Assembly (NCBI RefSeq): GCF_032854445.1 | Contig: NC_088301.1 | Span: forward strand, 21,447,808 to 21,511,807 | DNA from: Liolophura sinensis | Taxonomy: Eukaryota; Mollusca; Polyplacophora; Chitonida; Chitonidae | DNA: 64,000 nt | Direction: 5' to 3' | Shown here: positions 36,048 to 48,343 of the stretch, piece after piece | How the letters are laid out: each line of letters begins with the position of its first letter | How positions within the stretch are numbered: position 1 is the stretch's first letter | The notes under the pieces: generated by a model | What the model saw: only the letters and a program-made list of their open reading frames with translations | The model's database searches: none | Told to the model about the DNA's origin: nothing | Made by a program: the position numbers and the translations under genes

Positions 36048-37344
36048 GATGCATAGATAACTGGTTAGTGGGCGTTTAAACCTATCCTTGCAGTGCAGTG
36101 ACAAGATGACTCTGGTAAAACTGGGAGAGAGTCTGATAGATTATGTGCTCTGTTTGGCAAAAATCATTATTTCACAATCTTAAGTAATTGTCAAAAGCAC
36201 AACTGTACTATAAATAATATTGGCTGTAATACTCAAGGTTTCTTTTTAAGTCTTTTAAAGAACACACATGTATACATATTCTGAAAGTATAACATGAAAA
36301 TTTGTCAAAAATTAATGAATTTTTCAAGTGTTAACTACATATACATTTGCAATATATCTTCCCGGTTGGACAAAACAAGAAAGAAAATCTGAGTTGAGTT
36401 AACTAATAATGTTAACCCAAATACTCTACACTTGCAAAAGATGATATCATAATAACCAATCTGACAAATTTTCCGTGACACGATTTATTACAGATGACAA
36501 AACGTTAATTAACCAGAATAATAGTATTAGCAAAGTTAGCCCATAAATGAAACTGCAGTATGGTTGACTTGAAACGGAGAGCGAATAATGCATTGTGTCC
36601 GCATACCTTTACGACTGACTGGAGTCTGGGTTGTGTAAAGTGTCGCAGGCAGATAATGACATAGTGTAGGGTAGAAGGAAAGCTCCAGCTACCAGAGGAC
36701 CTTAAATCTTCCTTGTCTCCTCCCAGGCTTGGGTTGATTAAAGGGGGAAGGGGGGTGGGTTATTATGTGAAGTCAATGACACAGAAATAACATCTTAACC
36801 CATTTGACTTTTATATTCCCTTCAAGGCCGACTGATCACAAGAAGCATTTAGAACCCAAGAGGCACTAAGAAAAATCCGGCAGGCAGGATTTTCTTACAG
36901 ACATACATGTAGTATGTAACCCATGAAGGTACATGTATAATGTATATTCAATCTTCTGCAATTAGAAGGCAACAAGAGTTAAAGTCCCTGAAAAGAACAA
37001 GACATGTACGTATGAATTGCATATTGCATTCAAAAAGCACATTATTGTTCAGACATGAGGCCAAAATGAAATGAGATCTCAATCGATGCCTTAAGAAAAA
37101 CACCAGCTAAACATCCTACCACCTCTTAAATATCCTACCACATATCAACATGTCAAAGACCCTACAAAGATCTGGATTGCAAAAGGGGTAAGTGGAGGGT
37201 GGTTGGTGATTGTGTGGGTGGGGGGTTTGAGCAGAGGGGAGAATGAATTTGTTTGGGAAGCTAATCAAATATTTTACGAGAAATCAGGTGCAGGTAGTGG
37301 TACAGTTCTACATGTATTACCAACAAACTACAAACAGCTCAATT

Positions 37345-38645
37345 TTATTAGCTTGAGTAGTGTTTTAGCATTATGCCATACTCAAGACTATTTCTTCAGT
37401 CAGTTTCATGGGTAGATGGAACCAAAGGGCCCTTCCCTCTGGTAAGCCACCAACCTCTGGCAAGTTACTGATGAATTTTGTCACATATGATACACAGATT
37501 ATCTATCCCATATCAGACAACATACTTTTCATTGGACAGCAATGGTCACATGGGGAACGTGTTCATATACATTCCCGTATCTTGCAACCAACGCCACATG
37601 CATCTTCCAACTAGGCTATCGGTTTGATCGGCTCTTAACACACAACGGCGTCACTGAAGTGATTCATTCTCACATCCTCTTTTTTCTCTGAATTGGGTAT
37701 TTTACATACTGGTCGAGGTGTCCGTGACAGGACATGGAAATTTATCCCGCATGGGTCAAAATACTTGGGTTTCCATTGGACAGCAACAGTTATCTGGTGG
37801 ACGAGTATATTCCTGTATCCTGCAGTTAACTAGGGTATCTCCCTTTATTCAGTTGTGAAAACAATGGTCACATCGCTCAAGCAATTCCCCTATACATTGG
37901 TCCTCTGCACTGAATTGATGGGTCTTTGGCAGGAAAACTCCATGACATGGTTACTGGGTCAGAGGATACGGAAATATATGGTGTCAGTTCATATTCAGTA
38001 CAAAACCTTCATATTTTGTGAGGCATCAGTGACAGGATAGAAAAATATATGGAGTCAGTAACCCCCATACTTTGTGAGGTGTCAGTGAAAGGATACAGAA
38101 AACTATGGTGCCATTAACCCTCATATCTTTTTAGTGAGTGAGTGAGCACTTAGGGTTTAACGCACTTGGCAATTTTTAGTCATATGATGACAAAGGAGTC
38201 CTTAGAGTGCATGAATGTGTCAGGGATAGACATTAGAGGAACAGCTGGCAAGACAATTGTCCTGTTGATCCCTAAGAGTTACCAAACATTTTTTTGCAAC
38301 TCGCAGGACAAAATTTCTCCCTGCTGAACTGTTGGCCGATCTATGATTAAATGCACTGTGTACGTATGAATCCACTTGAACACCAGTTTGGGAAACTGAT
38401 CAAAGTAGCAAACTTTCATGTATGCGCAAATTTTCATCACCAAATATTCAATCACAATCCCTGCTGCACATAAATTTTGATGGACAAGGCCATTTTTTTG
38501 TCCGACATGTCAATTGTAATTTTAAACACTGCGTAAGACGTTCCTCCTTGTTGCAGGAAGGATTTCCACCGATCTTTTGTCCAGTGCTGCTTCATTCAGA
38601 CGGCTTACCAAAGGTAAGTAAGCGGCCCCACTCACACAATTATAC
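37345..38645. mobile_element. repeat cluster, right copy (SINE 1 fragment, F1, split SINE 2)
   Basis: Duplicates of the SINE 1 fragment (37345-37425), the F1 repeat (37510-38140) and the interrupted SINE 2 (about 38140-38645) described for the left copy. The ~315-bp insertion in SINE 2 is present in both copies, so it predates their divergence. Confidence 0.7.
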
Positions 38646-39810
38646 TGATAATGACAATGTCAATGTCAATGCAATGATAATGTCAGTAAGCCTCATATTT
38701 TGTATGGCCTTTTTATTGGTGTTACTGAGTAACTGTGTAAATAATAATGCACACCATATCAGTGGGGTTTTCAGTGAACGGTAGACCACACAAACGCCCA
38801 CACAAGCATCATCGGCCACTTACTGCCACAGAGGCCCCGCGAACAGTGAGAGTAACATGTAAATGGGGATAATGGGCATAATAGTAAAATAAAACATGAA
38901 GCAAGCTTTTATAATAGTGGGGCATAGTAGACCTGAAACTATGGTAGATGTACATGTATATAGTAAGCTGAATAGTAGGACTGTAAGCTCAATATTTTAT
39001 TGTGGGTGCCAGGGCACCTGACTGTTAAAATCCCAAGCTGTTGATCATCCCAAAGGTAAACATCCATCCATATTTCAGGTACCTCAACCTGTCCACTGAT
39101 CCCAAGTTGCCAAAATGGCCTCGCGATTGCAAATGACGGGCATGTGTTTGTGATGGGCGGCCATCTTTATGAAGTTCAAGAGAGCGGAAAAGTTGAACTT
39201 GCTGAAACATGGATGGATATTTACCTTTGGGGTGATCTGCAGCTCAGGATTTTAATAGTCAGGTACCATGAGACACTAAGAATTGTAAAGGAATAGCTGC
39301 ACAGGGCAGGGAGGTTAGTATTCAACTGTTTTCAGAAATTTTATGATTGTTCCTTCAGTCATCCACGGCTATTCTGGGATATGCACTACACTATAGTAAA
39401 CCCGATTGATGGGTATAGTACACCCACTATCACTGATAGTACAAGTAAATAGGGCATAGTAGGCCCCAAAGTAGGTAATAGTTGGACCCCTAAGTAGATC
39501 ATAGTAGACCCCTAAAGTAGGAGATAGCAGACTATAGTATTTGACACCTAAGAGGAGGACATGACAGACTCAATATGTTAGTATGGCTGAGTAGATCTAG
39601 CAATAATCCCAACAGTTTAACAAACAGCACATAGATCTCAGAGCATGCCAATCCGTACAGTTGTAGGAAGGTAGGCTTATCATGTACTGCATGTACTATA
39701 CAGTAGGCATACTAGTACCTTAGTACGTTTGTAGGCCTATACTCAATGGTACAGTTTCACAATCGTAATATAGCTACATGCCTGAAGCAATCCACACAGA
39801 TTTTACTTAC

Positions 39811-40521
39811 AAATGGATATTTAGAATAGTGAGACAATCCCTAAGATTCCGTCAGCGCAGGATGTCAAAGGCGGATGCTGAAGTGCCGATTTTCCAGTGT
39901 TTCCGAACTTCCCTGAAAGTCGGTAGCTCCGGCTTACCAGTCTACAATGCCTCCATGCTTGCCTGTGGCCAAATCAAAACAAACTCGCTACTTCCACTGC
40001 ACAGTGGAGAGTACAGCCGCTAACTTCTACAAGTATCTTCGGAAGTAGCTCAAGGTAGGTCCCCGAACACGACCCGGCGATTTATACCGAGGTAAACTTT
40101 CCAATAATTCCAAACTGTGCCTGTAACTTCACAAACCATCCGACTTTCCCTCCCGTAACTTCGCTCCGGCCATGCAGTTTGCGCGATGCATGTTGGGTAG
40201 ATTATATCCTTCCGCACTCGCGTTCAGAGAAGTAGGTCACCGTTCTGACGGGTAGCCATGTGTTTAGATGATTTCTTCTCATTTGTTGCGCCACCGTTGA
40301 GCATTCAGACGTACTTTATCTACAGTTGTGTCACCAGAACAGCTGTGTTAGGGCTAGAGTCGTGGTAATGCCATGTCGGCGGAGGACTACTTCCCTATTT
40401 TGACAGCTCCGACTTACCTGTGTGTCGGCTGCTATCATACAGGCACGCACCTGACCTAGACATGGCTTTAATCTGTTTAGTTATTCGCATTAAATGCACT
40501 GTAAAGAAAACAAGATGAAAG
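39811..40521 (-). promoter_or_regulatory. promoter-like block (right copy)
   Basis: Duplicate of 30930-31640: TATA-like at 40080-40086, ZNF143-like at 40181-40200, donors giving exon ends at 39938 and 40418. If the duplication is an assembly artefact, there is only one such promoter. Confidence 0.45.
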
Positions 40522-41100
40522 CTTAAAACTGAAAGTAATTCTCACGTTTAAAAAACACAAAGGCATATCTGCAAATCAACAACGCAAAATTCTCAACAAA
40601 TGTTGAAGTGAAAAGCATCTTTATTTATGGCACAGGTAGGCCTACGGTATGTATAGCCCTAGTCTATAATAACCACAGTAGAAGCGTTTGAAGTTCACCA
40701 GTGATCGTCTGCTCAGCAAAGTTGACCACGTGACCAGCTTACTGTACTCGGACTTGAAAACGGGATTCCTGACGTGAGGTGACATTTGAACATCGGCCCG
40801 GTGAACGTCGGCCCATTGCAAATAAAGTTCGACGATGTTGGCCTACCCTATATAAATAGACTCTCTAAGTACACCGTACTAATAAATGCACTTAGCGACA
40901 TGTATGTCGACACATGTATATTTCATGCCTAAATACGAATATTATAGGCCTACCAAAATCGCAACGACATGGTCGTGTGAAATATTACTGTTGTCACTTT
41001 TAAAGCCATATGCTTAATTAGAATCATTAATTTATTTGGCAAGAAACATATTTCGGACCATTGGTTCAATTTAAAAAAGCAATAAAATATGAATTTTTAC

Positions 41101-41102
<2 letters not shown>

Positions 41103-41178
<76 letters not shown>

Positions 41179-41359
41179 CATACTGAAAAATTCAAATGTC
41201 CCACGTACGTGGGAAGGTCTTCTAGATACCTGCGGATGGTTGTGCGTTTCCCTCGGGTTCTCCCCGGTTACCTCTCATCATAATGCTGGCAACCATTGGA
41301 TAGGTGAAATGTTTCTGAGTACGGCATACAACACCAAATAAATAAATAAATAAATATTT
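41103..41359. repeat. (TA)n and SINE 1 fragment (right copy)
   Basis: TA run 41103-41178, then the plus-strand SINE 1 3' fragment 41217-41359 with an AAATAAAT tail. Confidence 0.88.
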
Positions 41360-42756
41360 ATTTCAATAGCCTCTGCTCTGGTTTTGGGACAGCTGCATGC
41401 ATAAATTAGTGTGAAATCAGCGTATACTCAAATATTCATGGATTTTATATCTAATCAAGATGCCTAATTAAGACTGTTTTAGGTTATACTGTATATATAG
41501 TCAGAGCGCATCGGTTTTACATAAATTCAATATTTAAAATTGTGTGTATGTGTGTGTGTGTGTGTGTGTATTTGCATGCATGCTCCAATTTTGGTCATAA
41601 TTATACATTTACATATATACATGCACATTTGCTAAAATAATGTCATATGTATGAGATAAGTCAACTTCCTAAATCATGCAGTCTGAACAATTAACGTCAT
41701 ACACTTTGTTATATGATATATAGGGTGTATGTATAAAGACGTGCATTCTAGCATCACTCAGGCAATAGACTTTCTGTTAAAATTAACAGGTTTACTTTCT
41801 GAGTGTACATGTACATATACTCCTAACTGTGGCATGATGCTTGATGAATAACGCAACATTAACAGTATTAGGTTTCATACTTGTGAAATACAAGTGCATC
41901 CACCGGAGTTAGTTATGTTTTTCTCCAGAGTTTCAAATCTAAATCTTGCATTGCAATTGCAAAAAACAGTTGGTGGGTAGAAGCAACATATTTGGCGCAA
42001 GGCAGTCTGTGCTCTTCGGTGTGCTCAAAATGGTGTCCCATTGAGGCATGCTTGCATGCGTGGGATGTCCCAATGAAGCACTGAACTTGTATATGAGCAC
42101 TCAGGCCGGCCTGCTGCAATTGTAGTAGAAGCCGTCGTGAAATGTCCTTAATACTGTTAAACTTGAATTGATTGATTGATTGATTGATTGATTGAGTGCA
42201 TGTATGATTGGTGTCAGAACTCGCTCAAAAAAAGCTTCGGAGAAAACCCCACACATAATCCACAATAAACTACGGACCGCCACCAGGTACCTATTAAACA
42301 AACACAAGACGGGAAAACAAGCAATCCACTGGGCACCAATTGCTCCATGCAAGATTTGAATACAGTCTGTCTGGGTGCGAATGATTCCTCTGTGTCGAAA
42401 AATTGTATGCTATTCTAAATAACAGCGTATTATGAGTGCGATATTTCATCTCATATAATTACTTCGATGTCACGAATAAGAATTTACATCAGAACATGTT
42501 AATATGCCGTTCTTACGTTCCTTCACGAAATCATAAAATCAGGACTTATGTATACATAAGTGACGTAGGCACTTCGGGTACGTAGTACCATTTATCAGCT
42601 ATATAGCACTGTCATGCTCTAGTTGTACTCCCCATGCTGTCTTGTATCGGATATTTGGCACGTGTATTTAGCAGACTTTGGGAGATGTCTGTATATATGA
42701 AACCAGTGCCTTATTAGAACTTCCATTGCTCGGTTTCACTCAACAAAATAATCTCT

Positions 42757-42980
42757 TAATTTAGCACAAAGTCTATAGCCTGGGTGATGCTAGAATGTAT
42801 TCTGCTGTTATATCAGATTATTCTTTTAGACATAGCACACCTATTCCATTAATCCAACATAAAGATTCTATTAATTTAACAGAATATTATGCCGAATATG
42901 ACAGAACATTATGTTATACTAACAAAATATATTACATTCTAGCATCACTTAAAAAACAGACTTTCTGTAAAAATTAACAG
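42757..42980. mobile_element. MITE-A (right copy)
   Basis: Duplicate of 33870-34093, essentially identical. Confidence 0.82.
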
Positions 42981-43162
42981 ATTAATTTTTTAACTGTCTA
43001 TGATTCTGCCATTTGCCTGTGTACAGTCGATATGGGTTTACATTTACGAACAGATTTTCAAAAATAAACGGAAAGAAAAACAACAATCAGATCACTTTTT
43101 TCGACAAGCATATACATTTCTTTATCCAGGTGTAGGAAGACCTTTCAGCTGATTATAGAGCA

Positions 43163-43395
43163 GGGCCCTGTTCTTCAAAACTGGTTTAAGGCTTAAACCA
43201 GATTTACCTTTAGGCCAAGTCTTCAGTTTTGTACTTAGCCCGAAAAAGACTGTGTAGCATTATATTAAGTACTAGTATAGACTAAAATTGCTGCTGTTAT
43301 TTTTTGACTTTGGAGAACAGCATTGGTTAAAAAATTAAATTTAAAATATGACTTGATACCAGTATTAGCTAATATACTTTCGAACAACTGGGCCC
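43163..43395. mobile_element. MITE-B (right copy)
   Basis: Duplicate of 34276-34508 with one or two substitutions. Confidence 0.7.
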
Positions 43396-44077
43396 AGAAG
43401 GTAATCCCACGATGAGAAATTCAAAAGGGCTAATTAGTACTCGGTTCTCTTGGAATGCATGCCGAATGTACAATTAATAGATTATATGTACACAAGCCAT
43501 ACTCATTTTTTGACGATGAAGAGAAACAGTTCAGTGTATAGCTTTTGTATTCGTGTAATAAAGACACTTGTTCTGGATAATCCATGGCATAAATCGTGTG
43601 CGTGACTTGACTCAATACTGAACTAACCACCGGTTAGCTGTGTACAGCCTCCGGCATAGTATATCAAAGACTGTCATCTGGTGTATATGTCTCTTGTTAA
43701 ATCCAGTCTCGGTCAACATCTTGTCGCATCTCTTGCATTCTTTATTCGCCTAATCCCCAGGGTTGTATGCCAGACAGGTAGGGTTTCCAGAGCACAAGGG
43801 TCGGTGAGTGTCGTATTGCCCATTACGGAGTCCGAGTGCGTGATTTGACGGGGATTGCTTATATCAGCTTGAACCAGTGCATGTTTGCAAGGTCCCGCCA
43901 TCGGGTAAAGGTCGGCCGCGTATTTTGACAATACAATGCAACACAGATACACTAACCAATCACTTACACAATACAAAGAGCCTCCACTTCTGAAGGTCCA
44001 TATGGAAATCAAAACTAATCGTATATTCTGATTGGTTTCTAAGGCTTAATTACGCCCACGTCATAATTTATGGCAGA

Positions 44078-44196
44078 ATGGCCGCGCAAGGACGGAAGAT
44101 TTCGTTTGGGCACCAGATGTCTAGCGGCTGTGTGTATACTATTACCAGTACTACATTATCACTATATGTGAACGTCATATTATTCAATGCTGCGAT
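44078..44196 (+). CDS. candidate first coding exon, plus strand (right copy)
   Basis: Identical reading to 35192-35310: strong start context, about 40 codons, then GAT|GTAAGT. On this side the sequence continues past the block. No convincing next exon was seen before the minus-strand gene at 48 kb, other than the short-intron possibility noted for the left copy. Confidence 0.3.
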
Positions 44197-44501
44197 GTAA
44201 GTGTAGACCATCATATCCATCCATATATGAACAGTGTGCAGACTTATTTCACCTTTGTTACAGAAATACTATTGGATACACTTTGTATCGACTATTTACT
44301 TTCCCCTGTATACGTCTTAATCCTCCACCAGTCTCCTATTTCTTTTCTTTTTGGGTTTTAACAACGGTCTAGACTTCAACAGCTGCAATATTCATCCACG
44401 TTTCCATACACCTAAACGTGCATAATCCAACGATTGTACAGGTGCAATTACTCTCCCCAGGACAGGATGTATTATACTTCAAGGGTCCTTTGCTTCCTTT
44501 C

Positions 44502-44628
44502 CGGCCGTAAGTGGGAAAGTCTTCCAGCAACCTGGAATAACCTGCATAATACTGGCCGCCGTCGTATAAGTGAAATATTCTTGAGTAGGGCGTAAAACAC
44601 CAATCAAATAAATAAATAAATGAAATGA
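44502..44628 (+). mobile_element. SINE family 1, 3' fragment
   Basis: GGCCGTAAGTGGGAAAGTCT, ACTGGCCGCCGTCGTATAAG, GTAAAACACCAATCAAATAA with an AAATAAAT tail. It starts just beyond the duplicated block. Confidence 0.88.
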
Positions 44629-45156
44629 ACAGGTACAATTTTGAAACACCCATCCGTACTCAACTGAATATGGGACGATGGCTACAGTATCGTCGAATAA
44701 CACTGGTTTTACTTTGCATTTTCTTGCCCAGATCTCTGACAGGGTATCATGTCTATTTGACGAGTGAAGGAACGATAACATTTCAGATAGTTGCCCAGAC
44801 ATGACAAAAAATGTTTCAAATGGACTAAGCTTGTATGTCCGTTCAGGTTATCTTAGTCGAAGTTAATAGAAAACACTTAGCTACCTCCAACGACAAGTGA
44901 ATCTCCTCGGAAACTTCATTGAACCTATAAGCACCGTTCTAAAAGTGAACAATTCTTTGAGTACGTCTCTAAATACCAATCAAATCAATCAATCATTCAA
45001 TCAATGCATCAAATGTATTGATAGCCAAATAGACCCAACAATATAGAGGTGAAAATTGAGGAATTATTTTCTTTTTAAGTCTCCATGCCCTCATGTAGGG
45101 AACTTATCTGGAAAGTAGAATATTAGTTTATCAGGGTATGTTACCTTCTTAATTTT
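44629..45156. other. non-coding stretch with a SINE 1 remnant
   Basis: A degenerate plus-strand SINE 1 tail (TTTGAGTACGTCTCTAAATA, ACCAATCAAATCAATC) lies at about 44900-45000. No gene seen. Confidence 0.5.
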
Positions 45157-45312
45157 TATTCACTTTGATTGGTATTTTAAGTGTTACCTTCTTCCACAAT
45201 AGCATATAGCAATGGTGGGAGTTCCCGGTCCCCCCCCCCCCCACACCCCCATAACGTTGGCTGCCGCCGTGGAAGTGAAATATTGAGTACGCCGTAAAAC
45301 ACAAATCGACGC
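45157..45312. mobile_element. two SINE 1 fragments in opposite orientation
   Basis: A minus-strand piece (CTTTGATTGGTATTTTAAGT ... CAATGGTGGGAG, 45157-45222) is followed, after a 13-base C run, by a plus-strand piece (AACGTTGGCTGCCGCC ... CGTAAAACACAAATC, 45254-45308). The pair makes an imperfect inverted repeat. Confidence 0.7.
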
Positions 45313-45656
45313 TAATTTTAATGTGCTGTATATATAACCTCATCATGAGCTACAAATACTTGTGGATATATATGTTTCACCGGTTACGTGTTACCATAAA
45401 TCAAATATCGTATTGTCACAAATGATTATCATGAAATGACCTATTAATACCATGCCTCGTAATTTTCTGTTGCCTACAGCGCCACACCGAGTCACACAAT
45501 AAAGAAACTGCTAGGTTCTTGTATCTTAATACGTCTTTATAGCTGTTGTATTACTGTTTTTACACTTCTAGCTGCCGACTGACAAAACCACAAGTCCTAC
45601 TCGTAAAATGTTAACTGAACTTTCTCGTATACCACCGTTAGGACATGTAAGGCCAT

Positions 45657-45897
45657 TAACAGTGCAGCATGATGGCCCAGGAGCCTGTCACCAATGCGGT
45701 CACTGTGAGTTCAAGTCCAGCTGATGCATGCTTGCTTCCTCTCGAGTCGTACGTGGAAAGGTCTGCCAGGAACCTACGGAAGGCCGCGGTTTTCCACGGC
45801 CTCTGTCCGGTTTCCTCCAATCATAATGCTGGCCACCGCCGTGTAAGTGAAATATTCTCGAGTACGACGTAAATCACGAATCAAATAAATAAATAAC
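45657..45897 (+). mobile_element. SINE family 1, near full length
   Basis: The plus-strand copy includes the end of the tRNA-like region (GTGAGTTCAAGTCCAGC as box B), ACGTGGAAAGGTCTGCCAGG, the body ATAATGCTGGCCACCGCC and an AAATAAATAAATA tail. Box A is badly decayed. Confidence 0.85.
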
Positions 45898-46330
45898 TAA
45901 AAACACTCTAAACAACCAGTAAATTCACCCTCTTATTTGACTCTTAATGACCAAACTATAGATATGTTCTTCTCTAACAAAACGTTGTAGTTTGAACAAG
46001 ATCCATTCAAGCATACCATAAATGCCACCCCCACCCCAAAAAAAAACAAAACCCCTAAAACAGTCGAATTCTTTTAAAATTTCTGATTTATTTCATTACA
46101 ATATTTTATATACATTTTGGACGGAAAACAGATATAATTACTTGGACATACAAATTTAACAAGCATGAATATATAATTTACATAAGCTTCTTGTATTCAC
46201 CTATATACATAAGGTCGAATTACCTAATTAACAGTATATACAAGCATTAATTAAATACTTTTTTGACATTTTATGTACAATATATGTGCAGCCTGTTCCG
46301 AATTTGAACATTTACTACCCGAAAAAAAAT

Positions 46331-46545
46331 TTAACAGAAAGTCTGTTGTCTGAGTGATGCTAGAATGTATATTCTGTTATTTCAGCAGATTATTCTGTTA
46401 AATATATTATATAAGACATACATTCTACAAATTCAACATAAAGATTCAATTAGGCTAACAGAATATTCTCTTGAATACAACAAAGTATTGTGTTATAATA
46501 ATACAATAGCATCTAGCATCACTCACACAACAGACTTTCTACTGA
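46331..46545. mobile_element. MITE-A, second intact copy
   Basis: Arms AACAGAAAGTCTGTTGTCTG + AGTGATGCTAGA (left) and the inverse (TCTAGCATCACT..CAACAGACTTTCT, right). The interior matches the copy at 33870 at CAACATAAAGATTC and AACAGAATATT. It lies in the probable 3' flank of the 48-kb gene. Confidence 0.82.
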
Positions 46546-48146
46546 TTTTTAGTTTAAACCGTTCGGGATCCTGCAGTTTACTCATTTCTTGCACACATTA
46601 GACTCTGGAGTCGATTCTCAACTGATTTAAACTAGATCGACGACTACAGCTTGCAAGCACAATCAAACCTCCGAAGACCAGGTTTACATTTTAATCTACT
46701 TGGCAGGAAATCAAATCACACCCTGTATAAACTCACATGTAATGCTATCTGGGTAAATTCTTGGGCTGCACTGTTTTTTCCCCGTTAGCGCACTTTTGTT
46801 TCTAACGAGTGGTTATCAGTACTGTTTAGCCTTATCAGCAAAAGGACATATATACAAAAATAAATCATGCTCAAGCAGGCCAAGAAAAAAATAATCCACA
46901 GGAACAGTTTTAAAGGTTCTAAAACCCCAGAAGCCGTCTCTATAAAGTATGCAGGGAAGAAAAAAAAAGTAGATGTCTAATTATGTTGTTGGTGGAGGTT
47001 ATCAGTTTTAGAGGAAAGTGACGGTAGCCCATACCGTGTGGGTTTACTATAAACGGAACTGGCTAATACAGAGCACTAACCATGCCAGAAAAACATTTAT
47101 ATTTTAGTGCAAATAAACTGCTCATGTGTTTACCTTTGAAATATTACATGGGAACGCGCAGTTACGTATGATTCGCTAAAAAGCTAATGTAAATACTAGT
47201 TTTGGGGTTATATTTTGTCAAACAGATAACACATGTTGATTGTTCGACAGTTCAGCATGCGTAAACAACCATGAATAATCAATGTTTTAAAAGGTTTGCC
47301 CAGTTTACAAACAGTCCTGAATTTCCATAACACAAATGGATGTTGATAACAAAAATATGTGCTTGACCTACTTCGCTCAGACCCATTCTTGTTCTATTAT
47401 CAAACAGGTCACATTAGTTGCATAACACACCGTAGTTCTTCCAATAAACAACCAACCTGGCCTGTTTAAGTCATTTTTATATTGAACACTTCCACAGGAG
47501 ACTGGAAGCCAATACTTCAACAGAAGACTGGAAACAAACACATCAATGTATTCACAGGGTTGCTAGAGAATATTTCTGAACAGGAATTCACGACTTGAGA
47601 TAATAGTTCATGCCTTTTTCCATTCGAAAAGACACAATCCAAAGATGAAAACAAACTATTAATGTACATGTTGAGAAAAAGTAGGGTCTTTGGGAGTTCC
47701 ACTTTTTGCATATTGTTTTACCGGTTGACAAGCTGAACTGTGAGATGGACACTTCCCTTACTCCATGTATTTCACCATCAGACCAAAATAACAAAGACAT
47801 ACATATCCACCTTTGACAGTTCATGCCATGAATATGTTATAAAAACGTAAGTACATGAGAAAAGAATATTCATAACTTTATCAGGAGTTTCTACAAAAGT
47901 TATAAACTTCATAACTTTTTAAAAGTGGAGGCTCTTTGTATTGTGTAATTCATGCCTAATGATCTGTCAACCCTAGTATTCAGGACATAAATAAAGGAGA
48001 GCTATATAAAATCTGTCAGAAGGCCTTATTAATTAAATCTATGCAGGTAGAAGACTTTGATTAATTAATTCTGTTTTCAGGTAGGAAGGCCTTGGCAGGT
48101 TGAGTTAATTTTCAGGAAGTAGGGCCTCGATGGAATGAGTCTGTTT
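46546..48146 (-). other. probable 3' UTR / 3' flank of the minus-strand gene
   Basis: Follows the stop codon at 48147-48149 on the minus strand. Candidate poly(A) signals read on minus are ATTAAA near 46692 and AATAAA at 46087-46092; both are weak evidence in AT-rich DNA. It contains the 26-base word at 47923-47948 shared with 35078-35103. Confidence 0.3.
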
Positions 48147-48343
48147 TCAGGTAGTAGGGCCATCACGAGAAAGGCTGTGTTTTCTCCTAGACCCAGGCAC
48201 TGTTAAGGTTAGAGAGGCCTCTGTCTTTGCCATAGGTTTAGGCAGGGATGCTGATTTACCAGCCTCTATCTTTGTTGTTCTACCGCTCCTGCTGGTTGCA
48301 AAACTTCTATCACTTCTTGCTTCTCTATCGGTCTTAAGACCGC
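48147..48343 (-). CDS. terminal coding exon of unidentified minus-strand gene
   Basis: The acceptor TTTTATAATTTCAG reads just before 48343. The exon gives GC (finishing a codon begun in the previous exon) then 64 codons and TGA at 48149-48147. The peptide starts GLKTDREARSDRSFATSRSG and ends KHSLSRDGPTT; it is rich in Ser, Arg, Lys and Thr and looks disordered. The preceding exon (49916-50083) ends on G, so the junction codon is GGC and the phases fit. I do not recognise the protein. The intron between is 1572 bp and shows no other exon. Confidence 0.68.

Larger units (their letters stand above)
35738..44423 (+). repeat. right copy of the ~8.8-kb duplicated block
   Basis: Same order and orientation as 26712-35537. 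Compared with the left copy it lacks one ~104-bp array unit near its start, has ~15-25-bp deletions near 38670, 39005 and 39144, and has a longer TA run at 41103. The last ~4.6 kb is almost identical to the left copy. Continuous sequence follows after 44423. Confidence 0.95.

Noticed and set aside
26712-44423. Genuine tandem segmental duplication of a regulatory region
   Set aside because: Possible, but both copies end exactly at the 200-N gap, which is better explained by overlapping contig ends; kept as the alternative to be tested with long reads.
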